Shown in pieces: positions 30,548 through 40,000 of a DNA stretch of 40,000 nt. Origin of the DNA: Cristatella mucedo (Eukaryota; Bryozoa; Phylactolaemata; Cristatellidae); assembly GCA_009760855.2 (NCBI GenBank), contig WPIO01000160.1, positions 442,501 to 482,500 of the forward strand, given 5' to 3'. The translations under genes were made by a program, and so were the position numbers. Under the pieces are notes generated by a model. That model was not told the origin of the DNA. It ran no database searches and was given only the letters and a program-made list of their open reading frames with translations. How positions within the stretch are numbered: position 1 is the stretch's first letter; each line of letters starts with the position of its first letter.

Positions 30548-31550
30548 CGCATCTCGAAACCAGCCCGCTGTAACTGCAGGTTCGGCAAACCCAAACAGCA
30601 GGTACAGCAGAGTGGTCACGCAGTTTGCTTCGCAGCTTGGGAGGCCTTAGCGGCGACTGGAGCGTCTGGACCGGCAAGGACCCGGGAAGAAGTGCATCCG
30701 AAAACCTCGAAGGTGAAGGCCTAAGTGAGCATTCCGTTCTGCGAGGTTCGCAGCCCTTCGAAGGGGCCGACAGACAGGACGTTGAGACGCGAGAGCGAGC
30801 GAAAGCGATGCAGCGGGCTGCAGCCGGCCGGAGCTGGCTGCAGGCCTGTGGCTGCTGACTTCAGGATCTGCCCTACAATTGGATGTCGTCGGGGCATGGG
30901 CGGCACTGGCAAGCTGAAAGTCTTTTCAAGGTCAATTCCGGTCAATTCGTCGAACGCTCTCGCTTCGGCGCGGCCTTCGCTCGAGTTTGGCCAGAGGCGC
31001 GAGGCCATTACCGGTTTACCCCGTTACCGGTTTACGCAGAGCTGCAGCTGGCAAAAACACGACGAGGCATTTCGCGGCCGTCTCTTTAATACCCCTCGCC
31101 GGAGGCCGAAGCTGAGCGTCGAAGCAGCAAACGCCGCATGCCGCCGACCGCCCCCTTGAGCCACCGCGGTCTCGGAGCAGAGCCCGGCGGGAAGTACAAA
31201 GGCCGGAGACTTTTCTCAAAGTGCCACCTAACTCTTCGCCGAACGCGGGCACGCGCGCGCGCTCGAACCCGTGGTACCTGAAACTTCTTTTTGGCCACGT
31301 GAAACTTGATGAGATGAATTATCTTCACTACTCGCTTCTGATCTTCCGAGAGTCTGCGGACAGAGAGTGTAGAGATCAAACCAACCGCAGCGAAATCGAG
31401 AGCCTGCGATTGGTCACAGGTCACGCGCTGAGGTCAACCGCCAATGCTAGCGGCGAGTTACTAGTCGGCTAGGAAATGGTCATCTAGCCAGCCAATGCAC
31501 CGCCGCCGACGACGAGCCTGTTTATAGAGCCACAGCAGTGGGTTCGTAGG

Positions 31551-31601
31551 TGACCGGAAGTTTGAGAACACACTTCCGGTCAGCTGAGTCTTCCGGTACC
31601 T
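31551..31601. promoter_or_regulatory. Inverted pair of ETS sites plus a third
   Basis: TGACCGGAAGT (31551-31561) and ACTTCCGGTCA (31572-31582) are exact complements with a 10-base spacer. A further CTTCCGGT follows near 31590. Facing ETS sites in CpG-rich DNA resemble housekeeping promoters. No transcript is identified. Confidence 0.4.
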
Positions 31602-31764
31602 CGGCGAGACTTACGAGAGACTCACAGAAACTGACCAAAAAAAACTGACTTCGCACCAAAATGAGCACTAAGATGCACTGCGACTGTGTCTCACAACGTC
31701 CAGTGAAGCATGTCTTTATGACAGTGTTCATGGGTGCCTCGATGCCTTAATTAAGTAACTACTC

Positions 31765-32038
31765 AACGACAACTACTCTCCAACTGCCGACTATGGCACA
31801 TCTTTTTCAGCGGTCCTGAACTGCTACTTCTATGCTACTCACTACCTCAACTGCTCTCCTGACTCTGCTATGCTTCCCACTTTCTCTTTGTTGCGTGAGA
31901 CGAAGTCCGTTGGCTACCGAATGCGTACCGAAAGCCGCTTAGGCTGTGAGTGCGCTATACAAAACTCTCCTGCGTAACACCCACATGGTCTTTATGACTT
32001 TGTGGAGTTACTGACGGAGATACATTACATTACATTAC
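31765..32038 (+). repeat. Unclassified interspersed repeat, copy 2
   Basis: Forward counterpart of 16028-16305. It ends with (ACATT)3 at about 32021-32037, a short-repeat tail. Its reading frame differs from copy 1 in many residues and stops earlier, which suggests no conserved product. Confidence 0.75.
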
Positions 32039-32339
32039 TCCGCCCCCTTCGGGCTTGTTGCTCTGCACTCGTTTACACCTCTTGCAGGGCACGAGCATTA
32101 ATAAAGTCTAGGTGAAAGCCAAGATGCAAGGTCGATGGGCAGAAAGCTGGTGGACATCGAGGTGAATGATATTTCAAGCGTGGCCCACGAAATAAGGTTA
32201 AGTAAAGGTTTCATCTTTACAGTGGACCTGGGGGATATATTTCAAAATGAGACAGCAAAGAGCGTTTTCTGTCTCTCGCTCTTTATCTCGATATTTGCCA
32301 ACCACCTTCTCATTCCTTCGATCATTCGCCTAACACACA

Positions 32340-32343
32340 CACA

Positions 32344-32420
<77 letters not shown>

Positions 32421-32485
32421 CCTTCCTCTCTCTCAATCTCCCTCCCGTCTCTATCTTCCCCCTCTCTTTTAGACACACGTACACA

Positions 32486-32529
<44 letters not shown>

Positions 32530-32533
32530 CTCT
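32340..32533 (+). repeat. Two (CT)n arrays with CACACA lead-ins
   Basis: CT at 32350-32415 and 32487-32527, each preceded by ACACACAC(T). Confidence 0.95.
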
Positions 32534-32684
32534 CCCATTTCTCGCCTTCCCTTCCCATCTATCTCTAGTTCTTATTTTATTTTTTTCGCTTCTTTCTCTC
32601 CCTCAAAAGATCATGACCTTGTTCCACGTCTTTTGATGTACCTGGTCTTTTGACTGTCTCTCACTTGTGTCTTTCTTTATAACG

Positions 32685-32686
<2 letters not shown>

Positions 32687-32772
<86 letters not shown>

Positions 32773-32812
32773 GTCTCTCTCTCTCTCTCTCTGTCTGTCT
32801 ATCTCTCTCTGA
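32687..32812 (+). repeat. (CT)n array with CTGT variants
   Basis: Pure CT to about 32768, then CTGTCTGTCTCT. DNA from 32813 to 33107 holds only a 23-bp duplicated phrase (CCCCTAAGGT) near 33033-33070. Confidence 0.96.
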
Positions 32813-33107
32813 CCTTCTGTCCTGCTTTTCATTAAGATGTTTGACTTGCACGGCTTACAGATGTGACAGCTGTCGTTCAACGCATATCAAGCGCGTGCAG
32901 GGTCAAACAGGTTAAGAAAGCTTCACCCTGTCTGCATCTCTGCATTGAGAAATCCTTCTCCTTCAGCTCCACGAGCAGGTGGAAGCCCCTTACAGAGTGA
33001 CAGTGCAATCAGCTCTGGGTTATCCTGTGTCCCCCTAAGGTGAAGGCACTCCTTCCCCTAAGGTAGAGGCCTGAGGCACGTGCAACCTGCAACGTGTCTA
33101 CTAGACA

Positions 33108-33270
33108 GACACCAGGAGGCAAGGTGCTCCCTCTTCCCGACCGAGGTCGTGGATTCGAATCCTGCAGTGCGCGATGCTTTGTTGCCAACAGCAAGCGGTG
33201 GTGACAGCCGCTAAGTGATTACTCTTCTGCCTCTACACAAATGGGGCTGTGAAATAAGCTAATATATGTT
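33108..33270 (+). mobile_element. tRNA-SINE family B, copy 3
   Basis: B-box-like ATTCGAATCC near 33152, followed by TGTTGCCAACAGCAAGCGGTGGTGACAGCCG, nearly identical to copy 1 at 20229-20400. It ends near AAGCTAATATATG. The A-box part is decayed. Nothing is recognised in 33271-33760. Confidence 0.7.
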
Positions 33271-33769
33271 TTTTAGACAAAGTGATTTTCTCCACACTTC
33301 ATTATCCCAATGAGCTTGAAAGCGAGTCAACTAACGCCTGTCAATTAAATATGACATGAATGGGCCGTTCTGGAAGAGCCTATCTGACATCAGCTGGCTT
33401 GCATCTTATAGCTCACCGGTGCGGTTTCTCCGAAATTTGTGGTTCAATCAAGTCCACGTCACCATCCGTGTCGTACGACAGCTGCCGCTGTCTCTTTTGA
33501 CCTGCAACGTGGCGATCAAGAGCCGAGGGTAAAAGACGGCGAGAATTCATCTAGTCGTGGGCAGAGTGGAGCGATTCGGTGACGGCTACCGTTTCCTCTC
33601 GTCAGTGTCAAGTTCTTACGTCGATGACTATGTGACTTCTTTGTTTTTATTGCTACATTTTTCATTGGTTCTGTGTGATTCCATTTCTGTGTAATGGTTC
33701 ATGTATCTATTGCATGGTCTTACCCTACTCATCTGTTGCAAGGCATATCTTTGTCTAGCCATTTTTCTT

Positions 33770-33778
33770 CTTCTCCCC

Positions 33779-33834
<56 letters not shown>

Positions 33835-33975
33835 ACCCTCTCTCTCCCTCTCTATGTCTGTCTCTCTCTCTCTCTCTTCCCTTCTCTTTCTGTCTCCCTC
33901 TCTCTCTCCCTCTCTTCCCTTACCTCCCTCTCTCCCTCTCTGTCTGTTCCTCTCTCTTTCTCTCTCACTTCCCTG

Positions 33976-34033
<58 letters not shown>

Positions 34034-34112
34034 CCTCTCTCTCCCCCTCTCTCTCTCCCTCTCTCTCTCTCCCTCTCGTCTCTGTCTCTCTCTCTCAGTC
34101 ACTCACTTCTCC
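33770..34112 (+). repeat. Long (CT)n-rich pyrimidine array
   Basis: Pure CT cores near 33786-33832 and 33980-34030 with CCCT/CTTCC variants between and after. Confidence 0.96.
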
Positions 34113-34503
34113 CCATCTGTTTCTGTTCCTTTCTGTCTACCAACCAATGCCACAATGATCTGTCACTTCCATAATGAGAATGAGCACCGATGTGATGGAA
34201 GTCATGCTAGTTTTGCCATTAATTGACATTAAAATTTACATGGATAGTGCTCCTCGCAAATGCAGTGTCGACGAGCCCGTTGGCAGTTCTGCCAGGTCAA
34301 CTCAACATACAAGCGTCGGCTGCTGACTCGAAGCAGCAGCCGACGCTCGGTTGGCCCGTGTCGCCATGTCACTGGCATGCAGTGGGACTCATTTGATGCA
34401 GTCGCAACTGTCGACGACGAATATTCGGGTAACCAGTGAATAGCAGTGGAAAAACACAGCTAGTGCATGCGCGGCTGAGCCGGCTGAGGGCAATCGATAG
34501 GCG

Positions 34504-34593
34504 GAGCTTTCAAGAGCGGAGCTTTCAAGAGCAGAGCTTTCAAGAGCAGAGCTTTCAAGAGCAGAGCTTTCAAGAGCAGAGCTGTCAAGAGCA
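34504..34593 (+). repeat. 15-bp tandem repeat, six units
   Basis: Units of GAGCTTTCAAGAGCA start every 15 bp from 34504. They encode SFQEQ repeats in one plus frame and LLKAL repeats on the minus strand. The host frame of 126 codons continues into CTG-rich DNA (34630-34810), with no recognised domain. Confidence 0.95.
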
Positions 34594-34629
34594 GAGCAGC
34601 ACGCACCCTGCTACTAGGACCACCACCAC

Positions 34630-34812
34630 TCAGGTCTGCCTGTCTGCTGCTGCCAGCTGCTGTCTGCTGTTGCCTGCTGCAGCTTCTGCTACCTGCTGTT
34701 GCATGCCGCCTGCTGCTGTTGCCTGCTGCGGTTGCTGCTGCCTGCGGCTGCTGTCTACTTTTGCGGCCTGCCTGCCTGCTGCTGCTTGCCTGCCAGCCTG
34801 CAAACCTACGGC
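34630..34812 (+). repeat. CTG/CCTGCTGC-rich region
   Basis: Imperfect CTGCTG, TTGCCTGCTGC and CCTGCCTGC repeats. Nothing recognisable follows in 34813-35735. Confidence 0.8.
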
Positions 34813-35735
34813 TTGAGTCAACAGCAGGATGGATAAAGCAGTAGGAACTACTGGCAGGCAAGCATGGGCCTGCCCAGGCTTGCCCAAAGGTAACCTTACT
34901 AGGCTGTATCAGCTGCCGGCGTTCCGTGGAATGACTCACGACGTAGATATGTCGGCGGCGCTGCTGCTGCAGCCCTGAGGAGTTCTCATAACCGAGACCT
35001 CTCCCCCCACCACCACAGCACCGTGTCTCTGCTGTCCCTCGGTGCTACGGCCCTGTCCTTTGCTGACCTTTCCTTCCCACTCCGGATGACCCCTCAGTAG
35101 ACGTCCAGCAGACCCTGGCTGCTGCTCAGGCAGCAGCAAATGATGGCAGCAATAGCCGTCCATGCCGCATGACCCGATTGAAGTAGGGCCGATCGAACAG
35201 CCGGGCATGAACGAGGCAGTAGCACAGCATCCACGTGACCTTTACCTTCCAAGCAGGCAAAGAAAGACATGCCAACCATGCGTGTGGCTACATTCACTGG
35301 CTTGTTGAAACCAAGTAGCTGGCCGTCGGAGTCGAGACATCTTCGAAACGCTTCGCAACGTCACGACCGACCTACTCATCCAGTCTACCTTGCTGCAAGA
35401 TCTCAGTACATTCAAGCAGGCAGATGAGGTGCCAGATGGCACTGTATGGTACCAGAGTCGTCAAAGAAGCGACCGCACAGTTGACGGAAGTGAGCAGTGA
35501 CAAGGCGGGGGAGTTGAGCATCTGTAATCCATATTTGCAGCAAAGCCAAGACACACTTTGGCCTTGCTAGCTGTCACCCACAGGCTTTTCCCTGAGTCAA
35601 GGGCTGTGGAAATTCAGTTAAATGCTAAAATGTGTAGCCAGCAGCCGTCGGCAAAGGCTCGTGGCTCCAAGCCTAAAAAGAACACTGTCATTTGACACCT
35701 GAGTTTCTTTATAAGCCACTGTCAGCTCTTCACAA

Positions 35736-35755
35736 GCACACAAGCACACACACAA

Positions 35756-35788
<33 letters not shown>

Positions 35789-35845
35789 CACACAGAGGAG
35801 CATACACGTGCACGCATGCACGCAAGCGCACACACACACGTGATG
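35736..35845 (+). repeat. (CA)n and (GCAC)n mixed array
   Basis: ACAAGCACAC, then about seven GCAC units, then CACACA and CACGCATG. Confidence 0.95.
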
Positions 35846-36116
35846 GAGGCTCTATCTAAGGCCTCTACTGCTGCAGGGCTCCAAGCAATTGCTAAGGCCA
35901 TCCACAGGTAACCATAGTTTCGTTGGTCGTTTGGCTCGTAATTTTTCGAGACACGCCCACCTATCGTTCCAGTTTGCCGGTGGGCGTGCATCGATCACAG
36001 CTGCTTGACAGCTGCAGCCAATGCTGCCAGCTGTCAAAAAAAGTCCTCTATGATTGTCCAGCTAGCTAACTCACTGTCAGCCATCGAGAAACTGCGACCC
36101 GGCCACGGGCCTCAGC

Positions 36117-36389
36117 TTGGCCCAGGCAGCAGGAAGTCATGAAGAGAGCATCAACGATGACACCACTAGAACGCGAGTCACTCAATCCACTTTCACAAAA
36201 GAAGCTCTTGAAGCAGCTCGGACAAATTATTCGAGTGTCTATGGCAGATTGCAGTCTCCAATAGCAGCTGATTCATTGGGTTCCCTTCGTCGACCGGGCA
36301 TCATTGAGCAGCTCACGCCTAGCAATCGAACTTCGGAGACACTTGGCGACAAAGCGATCGAGACTAGATCAACAGACATTAAATCATGA
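36117..36389 (+). other. Unrecognised 90-codon open frame
   Basis: Non-repetitive, polar composition (TFTKEALEAARTNYSSVYGR). It could be part of an exon or mobile-element relic. No domain is recognised. Confidence 0.15.
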
Positions 36390-36739
36390 TTCTTGTAGTA
36401 TAATAGGGCTGTAGGTGATTGCCGCGGCCACCTCACACGAAAGCGTTCGGCGAGGGGGCCGCAAGCGGCGACACCCATCTCTCTGCTCTTCGCCTGACTG
36501 CCAGCTCGTGTGAGGCACTAAAGCTCGAGCGACTGGCACTTCTCGAGTCGGGGAATGGTCCTGTCTTTCGAACACCGTGTCGGTGAGAACTTTGGGACCC
36601 TGCAGCTAGCTTCGATCGCACCGTGGCTTTGGAGCTCATGAGAAGAAAGTCCTCGTGCGATTTGCATATCCAGCGTTGGGACACTTGTCAATGATGCGAC
36701 GGAGCTCGCCTGGGTCCTCTGCGACCCCAAACGTAGTCG

Positions 36740-37220
36740 CGCTCTAAGTTGTGGGGGCGGCAGCTATCGCTCGCTCACTCGACGCCGGGCCGCATGACCG
36801 AGCATGGTGGTAGTGGCCGGAAGCTTACAGAAGCCGCAGGCCGGTCGAACACGGCAGCAGGCAGACGACGGGCGAGATGGCTGCATTCGGAATCCTTTCA
36901 TCCCGAGGGCTGCATCCGGAAGGCTGCTGCTGCTGCTGCTGCTCCTCCTCCTCCTCCTCCGTCGCGACATGTCGTCTACGTGCCGTCGTCACCGGCCGGC
37001 GGCGTCGCCCGGTCGTCACCCTGTCGAGCCGACACGCTGCTCTTCCTACACTGCTGATGGCAGCCATTTTCTAACCGTGTGCATTCCCGTTGCAATGAAG
37101 CTACGATCGGCGGCGGACTGCCAACGACCGCCGGACCGCCTCGGCCGGTCCAGACGAGACGAGCTCGTTGTGCTGGGGGTGAGGGGGCGGGGAGGGGCGG
37201 GCAGCCAGGCAAGCCCGGAC
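36740..37220. other. CpG-rich patch with CTG/CTC run
   Basis: Contains (CTG)5-CTC(CTC)n near 36924-36960 and CGG/CGTC-rich flanks. Several open frames on both strands, none recognised. It may be a CpG island. The stretch 37221-37640 shows nothing specific. Confidence 0.4.
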
Positions 37221-37683
37221 AGCTTCTTTCTGCAGGCTAATCAGTCTTTGTCAGGCCTGGTAATTAATGCCAGGCACCGCCAGGTCTCCGCTGGGCAGTG
37301 CTTCGGGGGAGCCCCAGCATACCCGAAAATCCGGGCCATATGGGGTAGTCTGCGAAGCGGGTAAGCGGGTGGAGGCCGGTGGGCGGGCAGGCCGGTGGGT
37401 GGAGGGGTACACCTGCTGACAACGAGCTGGCGAAATCTACGGTCGCCTTCTCGCGTCCTTCAGCTGGCACGGACCACGGACGCAGCTGGATCCAATAGCA
37501 TACGCGTGCTCCACGCCGAGCCTGACCTGCCTTGACTGACCTTCCGCTTGCACTCTTAGCGCTGTACTTACGTACTGGGAGACGATATCAGTAACGCCTG
37601 GCGGCCTGGCCGCCAGTTTAGCTAGGTCTGTGACAAGGCCGAATATATACGTGCATATATATATATATATATTGTATATATTC

Positions 37684-37716
37684 AAAAATGAATTATAATA
37701 CTTATATATATACTTC

Positions 37717-37766
<50 letters not shown>

Positions 37767-37840
37767 TATATATATATATATATATATATATAATTGTGTG
37801 TGTGAAGTATATATATATATAAGTATTATAATTCATTTTT
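37684..37840. repeat. Long hairpin: 37-42-bp arms around (CA)n-(TA)n
   Basis: The left arm, AAAAATGAATTATAATACTT then (TA)5 and CTTCACAC (37684-37720), is matched by the complement of 37799-37840. The arms differ only by two TA units. The loop is about 27 CA units followed by about 12 TA units. The unit has no coding content. Confidence 0.92.
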
Positions 37841-37910
37841 GCAAAAGAGCTAGCTTTATCTCTATTCATACGTTTTACATAAGCCGCAGGACCCGGGCCC
37901 GGGACCTCGT

Positions 37911-38060
37911 TCATTGAAGGCGAGCGAGCCAAGTCCCACGGCTGGCAGTTCGAGCATCGACCACTCCGAGCAGGTCACGTGGGTTCGACGTTCTCGGGTT
38001 GAAAGCCGCCAAGGCTCTTCTGCCACCATTCAAACGAGGCCGTATTACATCAGTAAATCT
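37911..38060 (+). mobile_element. tRNA-SINE family B, copy 4 (decayed)
   Basis: GTGGGTTCGAC (B-box-like, about 37979) is followed by AAAGCCGCCAAGGCTCTTCTGCC and CAAACGAGGCCGTATTACATCAGTAAAT. This aligns with the 3' half of copies 1 and 3. It is the weakest of the four. Confidence 0.4.
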
Positions 38061-38399
38061 GTACTTTATTTTCAGAAAATGCGGTCGCTGCTCTACCACC
38101 GCTAAGAGCCCCGACCTGAGTATACGAATCAATCATTCGAGCACCAAATTCTGCTCCGCCGTCATTCGAACTTTTCGTTCTGTACCACTCCGCCCTTTCG
38201 AGGAGTTCGGCGGTTCTCTCGGTTCGAGAGCGAGGCTTAAAAAATGAACCAGGTACCGCACGCACATCGCCTTGCACGACGGCCTATTCCCCGGCGGCGA
38301 AACCCGTCGGCGCAGCGATTATCGAGTTTCTTGCTTATGGTAGCGTGCTCGCTTCGGCGGATTCGCGAACGCGAGGTCTAATCTATCCTGCCCGGAAAT

Positions 38400-38820
38400 G
38401 CAGCTGAGCGGAAGTCCGACTTCCGCGACAGACTCGCGCATGGCATGCATGCATCCCCGAGCCGGCTGCGGCGGCAGGCGGCCGCTGAGCGCACTTCGGC
38501 GAGATTGGCCAAGATTAACAGCGGCCATTTTTAATTCGCTTTCCTGGCCTTCGCTCGACTACTTCTCACGACGAACCCCTCTTCGCCCTCGTCCCGCCCG
38601 CCCACCTACCTGCCGACTATCGTTCTCAGCTCGCGACGATCGCCGGTGCCCGGCCGTCCTAGCTCCCGCCTTTCGGCGGCGGCAGGCTGAGGATGCGAGC
38701 TGCCATGGCTCTCTGCGGCTGCAAGCTGGCGGCTCTCGCTGAGCTCGCTATGCCAGAAGCTTGGCCATTAGGTGGCGCTGACTGCAGTCGTAGCTTCGCA
38801 GCAGCAGCAGCGCCGTCGGG
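38400..38820. other. CpG-rich stretch without a supported gene
   Basis: GC-rich with several open frames in both directions. No domain, promoter module or splice pair is convincing. Confidence 0.3.
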
Positions 38821-38822
38821 TG

Positions 38823-38823
38823 G

Positions 38824-38912
<89 letters not shown>

Positions 38913-38955
38913 ACGCACACACTTATGCATATATAAATAAATAAATATATATATA
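38823..38955 (+). repeat. (TA)n-(GT)n compound microsatellite
   Basis: About 9 TA units, then about 35 GT units with one TTT interruption, then AT-rich TAAATAAATA. From 38960 to 39580 I see nothing recognisable. Confidence 0.97.
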
Positions 38956-39587
38956 TATGACCCTGTCAGCTTTAACGGCCGCGAAAGCCGATTAACTAGG
39001 AAAAACGATCGAATTTAATTAAAGCACTGCAAAAACGTGCGGATTAAAAATAGATGTCGAAATTAATTAATAGTTAAGATAGCATCCCCGAGGATACCGT
39101 TGGTTCACTCACGAAAACCACGAAGAAGGAAGTAAGAGACACCGATCCAGCGGATTTATCAGGGCGGGATAGTACGGCGGCAGTATGCTACCTACCGTAC
39201 GCAACCGCTGAAGCAAACCCGGTTATTCGAGATACTTTTCCCATAATACCACAAAGATTGCTACGTTTTAGAGGTCTTAGCGAGGCCTTGGTAAGGGCCA
39301 TAATTATAAATGCAGCGCATTGCACAATCGTGCCAGAGAAGACGACGAAAGGATGGTTTAATGACCTTGACTGACTTGTCGACTAGATCAAGCCATTGCT
39401 ATCAGCTGCTGTGCTTCGGACCAAACAGATCTCGACAGAGCTCTACTGGGTCTGCAGAAGGTGACAAACTTCTTCAGAAGTCAAGCAGCCTCGTCGAACG
39501 TAATTAAAAGTAATGTCGAACAGCCGTCTTCGGATTGCGCCTCGGTCGAGGTACTGCAGCGCTCGCTCTGGCCTGGCTAGTCTCTTT

Positions 39588-39643
39588 GGTCATATCCATT
39601 CGGTCATATCCATTCGGTCATATCCATCGGGTCATTTCCACAT
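39588..39643 (+). repeat. 14-bp tandem repeat, four units
   Basis: GGTCATATCCATTC at 39588, 39602, 39616 and a variant at 39630. The rest of the window to 40000 shows no supported gene. CTTTGACCGCTTGAACCTTTGACC at 39932-39957 is a short direct repeat. Confidence 0.9.
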
Positions 39644-40000
39644 GGCCGAATGTCCCTCGTCCCTTTGGTCATATCGCCGAATCCATTTCGAAGGTGCCAG
39701 CGGCTTCCAGTGTGGTTAGTACGTATCGTCTTCAGACGGCAGTCTCGTGCGCACCGAAGTCTCCTACTTCAGCGAGCGATTCGAAACTGTCACTGAACTT
39801 ATAAAGGGCTTATGACGCAGTGCAATGTCCCACTGCTACACGATTCAGCGTACAGCCGTCAGTAGAGGTCGAGAGCGATTCATACGAAGCGGTCTTTTCC
39901 TTGCAGACGATCCGCGAGATGCAACGAATGAACCTTTGACCGCTTGAACCTTTGACCTGACAAGATTGTAAATAAGCTTTCAGGTCAACTGACTCGTGTC

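Overview
This window is nuclear DNA of an animal. The evidence is a spliced gene with GT-AG introns, CpG islands, a non-LTR retrotransposon of the L2/CR1 type with an (ATT)n tail, tRNA-derived SINEs, and a very high load of simple repeats: (CT)n/(GA)n, (TA)n, (GT)n, CTG/CAG and CGG. Nothing bacterial is visible. The species cannot be fixed from sequence alone. A CpG-rich, microsatellite-laden genome with L2-type elements would fit a cyclostome or one of several invertebrate lineages, but that is only a guess.

The main discovery is a two-exon gene at 11177-12364 (+) that I read as a CDKN1/Cip-Kip cyclin-dependent kinase inhibitor (p21/p27/p57/Dacapo family). Exon 1 (11177-11507) carries a clear CDI domain, with an RxLFG cyclin-binding motif and a WNFDF CDK-binding block. 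It ends at a CAG|GTGCGT donor. The only acceptor I found that has both a good tract and the right phase, TCTTTTGCAG at 12191, joins it to exon 2 (12192-12364). That junction creates QARISDFFPKRK, a consensus PCNA-interacting (PIP) box with degron features. Neither exon carries the motif alone. The protein would be 167 residues. The gene sits at the 3' side of a long CpG island (about 7.9-13.0 kb) that holds paired CCAAT boxes, a CGG tract and several unusually strong GC hairpins.

Layout. 0-7.6 kb: pyrimidine and purine tracts, including a roughly 770-bp homopurine-rich block, a CpG patch near 4.1-4.6 kb, AT-rich DNA and no supported gene. 7.6-13.1 kb: CpG island and the CDKN1-like gene. 13.1-15.4 kb: possible 3' UTR with a (GT)n tract, and a Pumilio-like site plus AATAAA near 15.35 kb. 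15.5-19.2 kb: TA, CTG and GA repeats and one copy of an unclassified repeat. 19.2-21.6 kb: tRNA-SINEs and a decayed LINE 3' end. 21.9-25.8 kb: minisatellites and GA/CA/GGAC repeats. 25.8-29.3 kb: a nearly full-length but inactivated L2/CR1-type LINE on the minus strand. 29.6-35.8 kb: LINE tail, long (CT)n arrays, the second copy of the unclassified repeat, a SINE and a 15-bp tandem repeat. 36-40 kb: CpG-rich patches, a long hairpin around a CA/TA microsatellite, and another SINE relic.

Only one host protein gene is supported. The mobile elements form a linked set: one SINE carries a 3' tail closely similar to that of the LINE, which implies it is mobilised by the LINE's enzymes.
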